NCBI GenBank assembly: GCA_947478405.1
Contig: CANJVX010000001.1
Location: 124,001 to 188,000 of the forward strand
DNA length: 64,000 nucleotides
Direction: 5' to 3'
From: Beijerinckiaceae bacterium
Lineage (GTDB): Bacteria; Pseudomonadota; Alphaproteobacteria; Rhizobiales; Beijerinckiaceae
Shown one piece after another: positions 1-8,507 of this stretch. Both the position numbers and the translations under genes were made by a program. The first letter of the stretch is position 1, and every line of letters starts with the position of its first letter. The notes under the pieces were generated by a model. It saw nothing but the letters and a program-made list of their open reading frames with translations, searched no databases and was not told the origin of the DNA.

Positions 1-2
1 TG

Positions 3-755
3 CAATCCATGCCGTTTCGCATGAATCCAGAAAATCTCGCCAAACACAGGCTCGATCCGAATATGGCTTTCTGGCGCCAGCTCAAAGAAGGCATGGATCG
101 TTTTGATGTGACCAAGCGCGAGCCACAGGTCAATTTCTGTGGACGCCGTTATGTCTTTGATGGCGCGTCCAATGGTCAGCGCTTCGATGTGAATGCCGCT
201 TGCCCGCCATTGGCGACAGATCCGAATGTTGATGCGTTGGTTGCGCAGAAGCGTCTGGCGGATGATCAGAAAGTCGCCGAGCTCGTCAATCGCGGCGTCA
301 CACCAATCAAGCTTGTTTATAATGATGGCGGCCAGCATCCCGCCATGGCTCATGTAATGGAAGTGAGCCGCCCCGAGGCGCTCGCCGAAGCACCGCGTGA
401 AATTTCGCTTGATGCGCAAGGTCGCCCGCTGGCGACCTTGGTTGCTAAGGCAGAAGCACCAGCACTCGTCATGGCGGCAAACTCGCCCAAGCCAGCCATG
501 CAGCCATCCAAGCCTGTCGAAACCGCCTCGAACGATTCAGGCATGATGCAGAAATGGCTCGGCTTCTCGATCTTCGGCGACACGGCGAAAGAACCAATGG
601 CGACGGCCATTGCCGAGCCCATGCCGCTACCCGTGCCGCGCCCGCGCGCTTTGCTGGATGGCAAGCCGCAGGCCTCCAATATGCCTGGGCACTTTGTGCA
701 CGTAGCTCAGGGTGCATCGCCGATCTTGGGTAACACTCTAACAGCGCGCAACTAA
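3..755 (+). CDS. L,D-transpeptidase-like protein (YafK family), C-terminal part
   Basis: The reading frame is open from the left edge, so the true start lies outside the window. The first visible residues (FWRQLKEGMDRFDVTKREP, then a GRRYVF motif) match the C-terminal end of the catalytic domain in E. coli YafK-like proteins, where FWKQLK...YF...T..PP is followed by a GRY motif. YafK-type enzymes are periplasmic and act on peptidoglycan or its link to the Braun lipoprotein; the catalytic Cys/His would be upstream of the window. After about residue 80 the sequence becomes a Pro/Ala-rich tail of roughly 165 residues of low complexity, common in rhizobial homologues. The family call rests on the short conserved stretch only. 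Confidence 0.65.
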   Translation, partial: QSMPFRMNPENLAKHRLDPNMAFWRQLKEGMDRFDVTKREPQVNFCGRRYVFDGASNGQRFDVNAACPPLATDPNVDALVAQKRLADDQKVAELVNRGVTPIKLVYNDGGQHPAMAHVMEVSRPEALAEAPREISLDAQGRPLATLVAKAEAPALVMAANSPKPAMQPSKPVETASNDSGMMQKWLGFSIFGDTAKEPMATAIAEPMPLPVPRPRALLDGKPQASNMPGHFVHVAQGASPILGNTLTARN

Positions 756-777
756 GCGTCTCTTTCAAGGTATAAAT

Positions 778-815
778 AAAAAACCCTCCGCGCTTGGAAG
801 CCAGAAGGGTTTTTT
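778..815. terminator. Bidirectional intrinsic terminator
   Basis: The arms at 778-787 (AAAAAACCCT) and 806-815 (AGGGTTTTTT) are perfectly complementary and give a U tract on both strands. It sits between the convergent L,D-transpeptidase-like gene and the small exported-protein gene, so it probably ends both transcripts. Confidence 0.75.
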
Positions 816-845
816 AGTCCCGCATCAATGCGACCGACGACAAAC

Positions 846-1196
846 TCAATCGCAGACCGTCACGATGCGGTAGCCTAGGAACTGGCCCCAGCGATTATAG
901 GCCGGCTTTTCAATGTCGTAGCAGCCGCCATAGCTATAGGAGGGCGCATAAGCAGGGGCGGGTGCGTAATAGCTGCGGCGTGTGTCGGCCCGTGCGGCAC
1001 TCGCGGCCAACGCACCAAGGGCCAAACCGCCGATAATGCCAGCTGCAATTGCGCCGCCGTTTCCGCCGCGGTGCCCGCCACCATGTTGGCGATGTCCGCG
1101 CCAATCAGCGGAAGCGGGGGTGGCAGAAGCGATCACGGTGGCGCCTAGAACGAGCGCAGTGATCGTGCCTGTGAGCGCCTTACGGGTCGTGATCAT
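846..1196 (-). CDS. Small Gly/His-rich exported protein of unknown function
   Basis: A 116-residue protein with a clear Sec signal peptide (hydrophobic LTGTITALVLGATVIASATPASA, cut after an A-x-A site near residue 30). The mature part starts with a His/Gly-rich stretch, then a Gly/Ala-rich hydrophobic segment (about residues 47-68, possibly a glycine-zipper-like membrane segment), a Tyr/Pro/Ala-rich linker, and a C-terminal domain with two cysteines about 24 residues apart (GGCYD and TVCD), which could form a disulphide. Similar small proteins are common in Rhizobiales but I know no function. A purine-rich ribosome site (GAGGAGAAAT) precedes the start codon on the minus strand. Confidence 0.7.
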   Translation of the reverse strand: MITTRKALTGTITALVLGATVIASATPASADWRGHRQHGGGHRGGNGGAIAAGIIGGLALGALAASAARADTRRSYYAPAPAYAPSYSYGGCYDIEKPAYNRWGQFLGYRIVTVCD

Positions 1197-1270
1197 GATA
1201 TTTCTCCTCGACGTTCCGGGGGATATTGTTTGGTTTCCCGGATGATGTAAGGAATTTAGCGCAACCTTCC

Positions 1271-1299
1271 TGAACAGATCATGGCTTGGTTGTTCAGCT
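1271..1299. repeat. Short inverted repeat in intergenic region
   Basis: CTGAACA at 1271-1277 and TGTTCAG at 1293-1299 are perfect inverted arms. They lie upstream of both divergent genes (846-1196 minus and 1413-2060 plus). A dimeric regulator could bind here, but I recognise no specific operator. The rest of the 1197-1412 gap shows no clear element. Confidence 0.3.
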
Positions 1300-1412
1300 G
1301 GCGTTCATCTTCCTATGGGCTTGCCCGCGTGAGGCATTTTATTGTTTTTCGATAGGCACTCTGTAGAATACCCAAATTCATTGCTTCGGCAGACCAATTT
1401 TTTCTCAATTTA

Positions 1413-2060
1413 TTGCGTGACCGAATGGCCCCTCATCTTGATCAACTGAGCAAAGCTGATTTTGAATTCACAAATACTTGGTTTGTCGGCGCCCGGCCCA
1501 TCTGGGCCCAAATTCTCAAAAACCTGCGTCCGCGCCGTATGCTGGAGGTCGGTTCTTATGAGGGTCAAAGCGCTTGTTTTTTGATCGAGACCATCGGCCA
1601 GATGCACGAATCTGAATTGCATTGCATCGACACTTGGCAGGGCGGGATTGAACATGGTGGCATCAACATGTCTGAGGTTGAACGCCGCTTCTTGACTAAT
1701 ACAGACAAAGCCATCCGCTGGACCTCTCACAAAACGACGCTGAAAGTTCACAAGGCGCGGTCCGATTTCGCCCTCGCCCAGCTTTTTGTGCAGGGCTATG
1801 AAGGGTTTTTCGATTTCATCTATATTGACGGGTCGCATCAAGCGCCCGACGTTCTCGTCGATGCGGTACTGGCCTTTCGACTGTTGCGCAAAGGCGGCAT
1901 GATGGCATTCGATGATTATCTCTGGTCAGAAAATTTGCCCGGTGGACCTGATATTTTGCGTATGCCTAAAGCCGCCATTGATGCTTTCGTCAATCTCCAT
2001 TTCCGCCAATTACGCGTGGTAATGGCGCCGCTCTATCAGCTCTATGTCGAGAAGCTGTAG
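1413..2060 (+). CDS. Class I SAM-dependent methyltransferase (Methyltransf_24-like)
   Basis: The 215-residue protein has the Rossmann-type SAM-binding motif I (LEVGSYEGQSACF, residues ~45-57), an acidic residue after beta-2 (HCIDTWQGG), and a late FIYIDGSHQAPDVLVD motif followed by GGMMAFDDY, typical of the class often annotated as Methyltransf_24 or cephalosporin-hydroxylase-like methyltransferases. Substrate unknown. The longest frame starts at TTG 1413; an in-frame ATG at 1425 (MAPHLDQ) is an equally good start, and neither has a strong ribosome site. The gene stands alone between divergent and unrelated neighbours. Confidence 0.75.
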   Translation: MRDRMAPHLDQLSKADFEFTNTWFVGARPIWAQILKNLRPRRMLEVGSYEGQSACFLIETIGQMHESELHCIDTWQGGIEHGGINMSEVERRFLTNTDKAIRWTSHKTTLKVHKARSDFALAQLFVQGYEGFFDFIYIDGSHQAPDVLVDAVLAFRLLRKGGMMAFDDYLWSENLPGGPDILRMPKAAIDAFVNLHFRQLRVVMAPLYQLYVEKL

Positions 2061-2159
2061 CGGAACTTCGTTGCGCAAGGCATCCGTTTCATGTGTCCGC
2101 GCGTAACCTCGATAAAATGATAGCTCTTCTTGATCGGAGCTGCAGCAGAGGAGGATCGC

Positions 2160-3119
2160 ATGAAACTCACGCGTCGTGCCGTGACAGCAGGGCTTGTCGT
2201 CAGTATGGGCTCCTTTCCGGGCCAAGCTCAAAGCCAGCGCCAGATCAATTTCATTGTGCCTTTTCCTCCCGGCGGCTCGGTCGATGCGCTCGCGCGCCTC
2301 ATTCAAGACGGGCTTCAGCAGCGGCTCAACGCTCCCGTCATCATTGAAAATCGTCCCGGCGCGAATGGCGCGATCGGCGCTGCTGCAGTTGCGAAGGCAA
2401 CGCCTGACGGCACAACATTGATGGCGACGTTTGATTCCCATTCGACCATTCCAGCTCTTCTCGAAAAGCCGCCATTGAACATCGAGACCGATCTCGTGCC
2501 CGTCATGCTGGTGGGTAAAGCGCCCTATATTGTCGCCACCAGTCCGCAAAAGCCGTTCAAGACATTTGCCGATGTGGTGAAAGCGGCCAAAGACAAGCCC
2601 GTATCTTATGGTACGTCAGGCCCCGGCAGCAGTGGGCATCTGGCTATGGTGATGCTGGGCCGCAAGGCGGGTGTGCCGCTCGATCATGTGCCCTACAAAG
2701 GTGCCGGCCCCGCGATCAATGATGCGATGGGCGGCCATGTCGATTTGATTTGCGCTTCTGTGGCCGCTCTTCTTCCGCAAATTGAAGCGGGCACTTTGCG
2801 TTGCATCATGCAGATGGGCCCTGAGCGCTTGAAGGCTCTACCCGATGCGCAGACGACAAAGGAAGCGGGTTTCCCCGATTTTCTGGCTGAAGCCTGGTGG
2901 GGCATTTTTGCGCCCAAGGGCACGCCGGATCCGATTGTCAAACAGACCTATGACGCTTTGCGCGATGTGATCAATTCACCCGTTGTCAGTCAGCGTTTGC
3001 GCGAAACACAACAGATGCAATTGCTGCTCGCAGGCCCGCAGGAATTCGCCACTTTCTTTGCCAAAGAAGTGATCGAATGGGGCAAGGTCGTGCGCGATAA
3101 TAATATCAAGGGCGGCTAG
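2160..3119 (+). CDS. Bug-family tripartite tricarboxylate transporter receptor (first of four)
   Basis: This 319-residue periplasmic solute-binding protein has the Bug/TctC hallmarks: signal peptide (MKLTRRAVTAGLVVS..., with a twin-arginine-like TRRAV), then INFIVPFPPGGSVDALAR near residue 30, an ENRPGANG loop, the TPDGTT motif, and HVPYKGAGPAINDAMGGHVD near residue 180. Family members bind carboxylates or similar small acids and usually hand them to TctAB permeases, but no tctA or tctB is visible here. ATG 2160 is chosen because the GAGGAGG ribosome site lies just upstream; the longer frame from 2130 lacks one. Ligand cannot be told from sequence. Confidence 0.9.
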   Translation: MKLTRRAVTAGLVVSMGSFPGQAQSQRQINFIVPFPPGGSVDALARLIQDGLQQRLNAPVIIENRPGANGAIGAAAVAKATPDGTTLMATFDSHSTIPALLEKPPLNIETDLVPVMLVGKAPYIVATSPQKPFKTFADVVKAAKDKPVSYGTSGPGSSGHLAMVMLGRKAGVPLDHVPYKGAGPAINDAMGGHVDLICASVAALLPQIEAGTLRCIMQMGPERLKALPDAQTTKEAGFPDFLAEAWWGIFAPKGTPDPIVKQTYDALRDVINSPVVSQRLRETQQMQLLLAGPQEFATFFAKEVIEWGKVVRDNNIKGG

Positions 3120-3134
3120 GCCGCCGCCCTTTAC
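3107..3134. terminator. Hairpin spanning two convergent stop codons
   Basis: AAGGGCGGC (3109-3117) pairs with GCCGCCCTT-like sequence just after it with one bulged base, giving a GC-rich stem with flanking A/T-rich ends. It lies across the 11-base gap between the Bug receptor gene and secA, both of which end here, so it is probably their shared terminator. Confidence 0.45.
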
Positions 3135-5890
3135 GCCAGCACGCCGTGGCAATGCTTGTATTTTTTGCCTGAGCCGCAGGGGCAAGCCTCATTGCGGCTG
3201 ACACGGCCCCAGCCGGCGGGATCGTTCGGATCGCGCGGCGGCGTGTCGTTCTGTGCCACAGGATAGGCTGAGAGTTGTTCGGCAGGTACCGAGAGACCTT
3301 GTCGGCCTGCGCCTTGTTCATCCTGCGCTTGAGCGGGCTGCTCGAAGGCAACTTCAACACGCATCAATTGCTGCGTCGTCATTTCATGCCAGCGGTTGAT
3401 GAGGCCGTTGAACAATTCAAATGCTTCCGACTTGTATTCATTTAGCGGATCGCGCTGCGCATAGCCGCGCCAGCCGATCACCTGACGCAGATGGTCGAGC
3501 ATGATGAGATGTTCGCGCCAGAAATGGTCGAGCACCTGCAGACAGATTTGCTTTTCGACATACCGCATCACGTCGGGCGTGTTGCGCTCCGTGCGCTCGG
3601 CATAGGCTTCATCAGCTGCCTTGTGCAGACGGTCCGCAATTTCTTCTGACCCGATGCCTTCTTCTTTTGCCCAATCGGCGATGGGAAGATCAAGATTGAC
3701 GAGCTTGCGTACCTCTTCGGCCAAATCTGTCACAGCCCAGGTTTCCGGATAGGAATCTGCAGGCATGTGGAGCTCGACCAGATCGTCAATTGCATTGGCG
3801 CGCATATTGCCGATGGTTTCTTCCAGCGAATCCTGCGCCATCATTTCGCGGCGCTGCTCGAAAACGACCTTGCGCTGGTCGTTCATCACGTTGTCGTATT
3901 TCAGAATGTTTTTGCGCGTGTCGAAATTTCGCGCTTCCACCTTCTGCTGCGCTTTTTCAAGCGCTTTGTTGATCCAGGGATGGACGATGGCTTCGTCTTC
4001 CTTGAGACCCAGCTTCACCAGCATCGAATCCATACGATCCGAGCCGAAGATGCGCATCAGATCATCTTGCAGCGACAGGAAGAATTTGGAGCGGCCCGGA
4101 TCGCCCTGACGACCGCCGCGACCACGCAGCTGGTTGTCGATGCGGCGGCTTTCATGGCGCTCTGTGCCGATGATGTAGAGGCCACCAGCAGCCAGCGCCA
4201 TATCTTTGAACTTGGCAATTTCAGAACGAATCTCGGCTTCTTTGGTGACGCGCGCTTCGTCTTCCAGCGTGCCGCATTCCTGTGCGACGCGCATGTCGAC
4301 GTTGCCGCCGAGCTGAATATCCGTACCGCGGCCCGCCATATTGGTGGCGACCGTAATGGCGCCCGGCACGCCGGCCTCAGCCACAATATAGGCTTCCTGT
4401 TCATGGAAGCGGGCATTGAGAACGGCGAAGAGCTTTGAGGGCTTTCCTGAGCGCGCAGCGACATAGAGATTTTGCAGGGCTTGCGGCTTTGCGAAATCGA
4501 TTTGCTTGTAGCCCTTCGAGATCAGAAATTCAGCCAGCTGCTCCGACTTTTCAATCGAGGTTGTGCCAACGAGCATCGGCTGCATCTTCTGGCTAGCCGT
4601 CTCGATCTCATGCACGATGGCTTTCAGCTTCTCGCCATGTGAGCGATAGACCTCGTCATCTTCATCAAGGCGCTGCACGGGGCGGTTGGTAGGAATTTCG
4701 ACGACATCGAGATTGTAGATCTCGGCAAATTCGTCGGCCTCGGTTGAAGCCGTTCCGGTCATGCCGGCGAGCTTCTTGTAGAGGCGAAAATAATTCTGAA
4801 AGGTGATTGAGGCCAGCGTTACATTTTCAGGCTGAACCTGAGCATTTTCTTTTGCTTCGATCGCTTGGTGCAGTCCTTCCGAATAACGGCGTCCCGGCAT
4901 CATGCGGCCGGTGAATTCATCAATGATGACGACTTCATTGTTGCGGACAATATAATCCTTGTCGCGCTGGAAGAGTTTGTGCGCCTTCAAAGCCTGCTGC
5001 ACGTGGTGGACGATGGTCACATTGGCCGCGTCATAGAGCGACCCCTCTTCCATCAAACCGCTCTCCTGAAGCAGCTCTTCGATATGCTCGTTGCCCGCTT
5101 CGGTCAGATTGACCGTACGCTGCTTTTCATCGAGCTCGAAATCACCATCGATCAGTTTTGGAATGATCTTGTCGATGCTGTTGTAGAGTTCGGACTTGTC
5201 ATCCGACGGCCCGGAAATGATCAGCGGTGTGCGCGCTTCATCGACGAGGATCGAATCCACTTCGTCGACAATGGCGAAAGCATGCCCGCGCTGCACCATC
5301 TGCCCGAGCTCATATTTCATATTGTCGCGCAGATAGTCGAAGCCAAACTCGTTATTCGTGCCGTAGGTGATGTCGCAGGCATAGGCCTCGCGGCGCTGCT
5401 CGTCATCGAGCCCGTGCACGATGATGCCGACGGAGAGGCCCAGAAATTTGTAAACGCGGCCCATCCATTCGGCGTCGCGACGAGCCAGATAATCATTCAC
5501 CGTGACAACATGTACGCCATTGCCGGCCAGTGCGTTGAGATATGTGGCGAGCGTGGCAACGAGCGTCTTGCCCTCGCCTGTGCGCATTTCGGCGATCGCG
5601 CCTTCATGAAGCACCATGCCGCCCAGCATCTGCACATCGAAATGGCGCTGTCCCAAAACGCGCCGCGCGGCTTCACGCACAGTTGCAAAAGCGGGCACAA
5701 GAATGTCGTCGAGTGTTTTGCCTGCGGCGAGTTCGGCGCGGAACGCTTCCGTGCGCGCGCGTAGCTCGTCGTCGGTCAGTTTCTGGATGTCGTCTTCGAT
5801 TGCAGCAATGGCCTGAACCTTCGGCGCATAGGTTTTGAGCCGGCGGTCATTGGCCGAGCCAAAAATCTTTTTCGCAATAGCACCGAACAT
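3131..5890 (-). CDS. secA: Preprotein translocase ATPase SecA
   Basis: SecA is the motor ATPase that pushes unfolded preproteins through SecYEG. The 919-residue protein carries all landmarks: Walker A ([14 protein letters not shown]) near residue 105, [19 protein letters not shown] as Walker B/DEAD region, [15 protein letters not shown] and [10 protein letters not shown] helicase motifs, and the C-terminal zinc-binding SEC-C motif ([16 protein letters not shown]) that contacts SecB. Length is normal for alphaproteobacteria. A longer frame starts at 5908, but [16 protein letters not shown] at 5890 matches the usual SecA N-terminus. It is transcribed divergently from the exported parvulin gene, a common arrangement in Rhizobiales. 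Confidence 0.98.
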   Translation of the reverse strand: MFGAIAKKIFGSANDRRLKTYAPKVQAIAAIEDDIQKLTDDELRARTEAFRAELAAGKTLDDILVPAFATVREAARRVLGQRHFDVQMLGGMVLHEGAIAEMRTGEGKTLVATLATYLNALAGNGVHVVTVNDYLARRDAEWMGRVYKFLGLSVGIIVHGLDDEQRREAYACDITYGTNNEFGFDYLRDNMKYELGQMVQRGHAFAIVDEVDSILVDEARTPLIISGPSDDKSELYNSIDKIIPKLIDGDFELDEKQRTVNLTEAGNEHIEELLQESGLMEEGSLYDAANVTIVHHVQQALKAHKLFQRDKDYIVRNNEVVIIDEFTGRMMPGRRYSEGLHQAIEAKENAQVQPENVTLASITFQNYFRLYKKLAGMTGTASTEADEFAEIYNLDVVEIPTNRPVQRLDEDDEVYRSHGEKLKAIVHEIETASQKMQPMLVGTTSIEKSEQLAEFLISKGYKQIDFAKPQALQNLYVAARSGKPSKLFAVLNARFHEQEAYIVAEAGVPGAITVATNMAGRGTDIQLGGNVDMRVAQECGTLEDEARVTKEAEIRSEIAKFKDMALAAGGLYIIGTERHESRRIDNQLRGRGGRQGDPGRSKFFLSLQDDLMRIFGSDRMDSMLVKLGLKEDEAIVHPWINKALEKAQQKVEARNFDTRKNILKYDNVMNDQRKVVFEQRREMMAQDSLEETIGNMRANAIDDLVELHMPADSYPETWAVTDLAEEVRKLVNLDLPIADWAKEEGIGSEEIADRLHKAADEAYAERTERNTPDVMRYVEKQICLQVLDHFWREHLIMLDHLRQVIGWRGYAQRDPLNEYKSEAFELFNGLINRWHEMTTQQLMRVEVAFEQPAQAQDEQGAGRQGLSVPAEQLSAYPVAQNDTPPRDPNDPAGWGRVSRNEACPCGSGKKYKHCHGVLA

Positions 5891-6057
5891 CCAAAGACCT
5901 TTCTGCACCAGGAGGGCCTATCGGCCTTCTCGGTGGCTGCCGAACCAAGTGACCCGGCATCGGGCCCTGACGGGCCGAAACGCGCCAAACCACCTGATTT
6001 TCCGGGCTTTCGAGACCGGCTTTTTGTCAGGCGCAAGGGCGGGAAATGACTGCGCGA

Positions 6058-6086
6058 GAGATAAGAGCGCCCCCCCGCCTTGTCAA
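6058..6086 (-). promoter_or_regulatory. Candidate sigma-70 promoter for secA
   Basis: Read on the minus strand, TTGACA (6081-6086) and TATCTC (6058-6063) are separated by exactly 17 bases. Transcription would start near 6050, giving a leader of about 160 bases before secA. The rest of the 322-base gap (5891-6212) also has to hold the promoter of the divergent parvulin gene, for which I see no clear boxes. Confidence 0.5.
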
Positions 6087-6212
6087 TGTAACGGCGGCTG
6101 TATGAGGCCTCTTGTCGCGCACAGAGCCCCATCCTTTTGCCTTGCCTCGGGGGCCTGTTTCGACCAATTTACCGCCGCAACTCGCGGGGATGTCCCGCCT
6201 ACGGAGATCTTT

Positions 6213-7049
6213 ATGACATATTCCCCGCGCGGCGCGCTTGGCGCAGCTCTTCTGTCCGCCTTGCTCGCGCTGGCCCCCGCCGCCCAGGCCAAAGTGCTCG
6301 CCAAGGTCAATGGTGCCGAGATCACGGATGACGATGTGAAGGTCGCCATTGAGGATATGGGGGCCGCACTCGCTCAGGTCCCGCCCATGGATCAAGAGGC
6401 CTATGTCCTTGAATTCCTTATTGATATGAAAATTTCGGCGCGTCAGGCCGAGGCTGAAAAGCTAGGTGAAGGCGCCGATTTTGTCCGCCGCCTCGCCTAT
6501 CAACGCGATAAGGCGCTGATGAATGGCCTTTATGAGAAGATCGGCCGTGACGCCTCGACAGATGCCGAGCTGCGTCGGGTCTATGATGAAGTGGCGGGCC
6601 AGCAAAAGGCCGAGGTTGAGGCTAAAGCCCGTCACATTCTTTTGGCGAGCGAAGATGAAGCCAAGGGCGTGCTGCGTCGCCTGAAGGCGGGTGAGGATTT
6701 TGCCAAGGTCGCCGACGAAGTGTCGAAGGATCCCGGCTCCAAGGGCGGGGATCTCGGCTGGTTCACAGCCGAACGCATGGTGCCGGAATTTTCTAATGCC
6801 GCGTTCAAGCTGGAGAAGGGTCAGGTTTCCGATCCGGTGAAGAGCCAGTTCGGTTGGCATGTCATCAAGCTTGAGGACAAGCGCAGCAAATCTTTCCCGC
6901 CCTTCGAGACGGTCAAGGAACAGGTGAAGGCCTATGTCGCCCAAAAAGCGCAGGATGACCGTATCTTGAAGCTGCGTGAGGGCGCCAAGATCGATAAGCC
7001 AGAAGCAGCAGCCGTGCTTCCGCCCAAGACCGCCACGCCGGCGAAATAA
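6213..7049 (+). CDS. Exported peptidyl-prolyl cis-trans isomerase, parvulin type
   Basis: A 278-residue periplasmic foldase. A Sec signal peptide (LGAALLSALLALAPAAQA) ends near residue 25; an N-terminal SurA-like helical region follows (KVNGAEITDDDVKVAI), then one parvulin domain at about residues 130-225 with the motifs ARHILLASEDEA, SKDPGSKGGDLGWF and FGWHVIKLEDKR. The tail is Lys/Pro/Ala-rich. ATG 6213 is the start that places the signal peptide at the N-terminus; the frame remains open far upstream to 5835 but that part overlaps secA. It probably helps fold outer-membrane or periplasmic proteins exported by Sec. Confidence 0.9.
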   Translation: MTYSPRGALGAALLSALLALAPAAQAKVLAKVNGAEITDDDVKVAIEDMGAALAQVPPMDQEAYVLEFLIDMKISARQAEAEKLGEGADFVRRLAYQRDKALMNGLYEKIGRDASTDAELRRVYDEVAGQQKAEVEAKARHILLASEDEAKGVLRRLKAGEDFAKVADEVSKDPGSKGGDLGWFTAERMVPEFSNAAFKLEKGQVSDPVKSQFGWHVIKLEDKRSKSFPPFETVKEQVKAYVAQKAQDDRILKLREGAKIDKPEAAAVLPPKTATPAK

Positions 7050-7071
7050 GCCTGACGCTTAAAAACACCTG

Positions 7072-7107
7072 AAAACCTCGCCGGCGTCTGCCAGTGAGGT
7101 TTTTTTG
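7072..7107 (+). terminator. Intrinsic terminator after parvulin gene
   Basis: AAAACCTC at 7072-7079 pairs with GAGGTTTT at 7096-7103, followed by more T residues; the loop contains a second small GC pairing (GCCGGCG...CTGCC). It ends the parvulin transcript before argJ. Confidence 0.7.
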
Positions 7108-7164
7108 TCATGAAGCTTTGCTTAGTCTGCGCCCGACTTTCATTTCAAGATTTCAGGATGCCCC

Positions 7165-8412
7165 ATGGCCAAAGCCTCACCGATTTCCCCGCTCGCGCCC
7201 AAGACCTACGCAGATTGTCCGCCGATTGAAGGTGTGCGCTTTGCCACCGCCGAAGCGGGGATTCGTTACAAGGGCCGCACCGATGTCATGCTGGCATTGC
7301 TCGATAAGGGCACACAGGTGGCGGGTGTCTTCACCAAGTCGAAGTGCCCGTCTGCGCCGGTTGATTGGTGCCGTTCGAAATTAAAAGGCGGCAAGGCGCG
7401 CGCACTCGTTGTCAATTCCGGCAATGCCAATGCTTTCACCGGCAAGAATGGCGTGGCCTCCACCAAGCTCACCGCGCAAATTGCCTCCAAGGCTACGGGT
7501 GCTACAGCCAATGAAATCTTTCTTGCCTCCACGGGTGTGATAGGCGAACCGTTGGATGCGACGAAATTCGAAGGTGTGCTTGATAAGCTCGTGAGCAATG
7601 CGATGCCTGAGGGCATCCTCGAAGCCGCGCGCGCCATTATGACAACCGATACATTTCCGAAGGTCGCCACAGCGACCTGCGAAATTGGCGGTGTTTCAGT
7701 GACCATCAATGGTATGGCAAAAGGCGCGGGCATGATCGCGCCTGATATGGCGACCATGCTGTCTTTTGTCTTCACTGATGCGCCCATTGCCGCCAGTGCA
7801 CTTCAGACACTTCTGTCGAAATCGGTTGCCGGCTCGTTCAATTCGATCACGGTCGACAGCGATACATCGACTTCTGACACGCTGATGGTGTTCGCAACTG
7901 GCGCTGCGGGCAAGCGTGGCTGCCCCAAAATTGCAACTGCAACGGATCGTCGTTTAGCTGCTTTCAAGAAAGCGCTAGATTCCATTCTGCTCGATCTCGC
8001 CCATCAAGTGGTGCGCGATGGTGAGGGCTGCCGCAAATTTGTAGAAATTTGCGTCGAAGGGGCTGCCAGCCCGGCGGCGGCGAAAAAGATCGGCCTGTCG
8101 ATTGCCAATTCACCGTTGGTGAAGACGGCGATTGCTGGTGAAGATGCCAATTGGGGTCGTGTAGTGGCAGCTGTCGGCAAGGCTGGCGAAAAGGCTGATC
8201 GCGACAAGCTCGCTATTTGGTTTGGCGATTTCCGCGTCGCCAACAAGGGCCTGCGCGATCTCTCTTATGACGAGGCGAAAGTCTCCGCCTATATGAAAGG
8301 CGAGAAGATCGACATGCGCGTCAATGTCGGCGTCGGCAAGAGTTCCTGGACCGTATGGACCTGCGATCTCACCAAGGAATATGTCGCCATCAATGGTGAT
8401 TATCGCTCGTAA
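7165..8412 (+). CDS. argJ: Bifunctional ornithine acetyltransferase / N-acetylglutamate synthase ArgJ
   Basis: ArgJ recycles the acetyl group from N-acetylornithine to glutamate in arginine biosynthesis, and in the bifunctional form also makes N-acetylglutamate from acetyl-CoA. The 415-residue protein has the self-cleavage motif ATML, with the nucleophilic threonine at residue 197 ([12 protein letters not shown]), the [11 protein letters not shown] motif near residue 90, and the C-terminal [13 protein letters not shown] block. Length and motifs match the family throughout. It is preceded by a terminator and followed by a palindromic repeat, so it seems to be a single-gene unit. Confidence 0.97.
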   Translation: MAKASPISPLAPKTYADCPPIEGVRFATAEAGIRYKGRTDVMLALLDKGTQVAGVFTKSKCPSAPVDWCRSKLKGGKARALVVNSGNANAFTGKNGVASTKLTAQIASKATGATANEIFLASTGVIGEPLDATKFEGVLDKLVSNAMPEGILEAARAIMTTDTFPKVATATCEIGGVSVTINGMAKGAGMIAPDMATMLSFVFTDAPIAASALQTLLSKSVAGSFNSITVDSDTSTSDTLMVFATGAAGKRGCPKIATATDRRLAAFKKALDSILLDLAHQVVRDGEGCRKFVEICVEGAASPAAAKKIGLSIANSPLVKTAIAGEDANWGRVVAAVGKAGEKADRDKLAIWFGDFRVANKGLRDLSYDEAKVSAYMKGEKIDMRVNVGVGKSSWTVWTCDLTKEYVAINGDYRS

Positions 8413-8417
8413 CCACG

Positions 8418-8505
8418 ATGTCATTGCGAGCCTCAGCAAAGCAATCCAGAGGCGTCACGCGCTGCTTCTGGATTGCCGCATCGCCTTCGGCCCCTTGCAA
8501 TGATC
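8418..8505. repeat. Palindromic dispersed repeat, copy 1
   Basis: An imperfect ~85-base palindrome. The outer arms are TCATTGCGAG (8421-8430) and TTGCAATGA (8495-8503); the inner arms are GCAATCCAGA (8441-8450) and TCTGGATTGC (8467-8476). Related copies lie at 16047-16138 and 31701-31781. It fills the convergent gap between argJ and priA. This resembles the non-autonomous palindromic intergenic repeats common in Rhizobiales. Confidence 0.8.
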
Positions 8506-8507
8506 AG

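Noticed and set aside
4865-5764. A 299-codon plus-strand frame inside secA
   Set aside because: Antisense shadow of secA; composition shows no recognisable motif and secA is certain on the other strand.
8418-8505. Possible small RNA gene because of the strong fold
   Set aside because: Two related copies elsewhere in the window, always in gaps at gene ends, fit a dispersed repeat better than a unique RNA gene.
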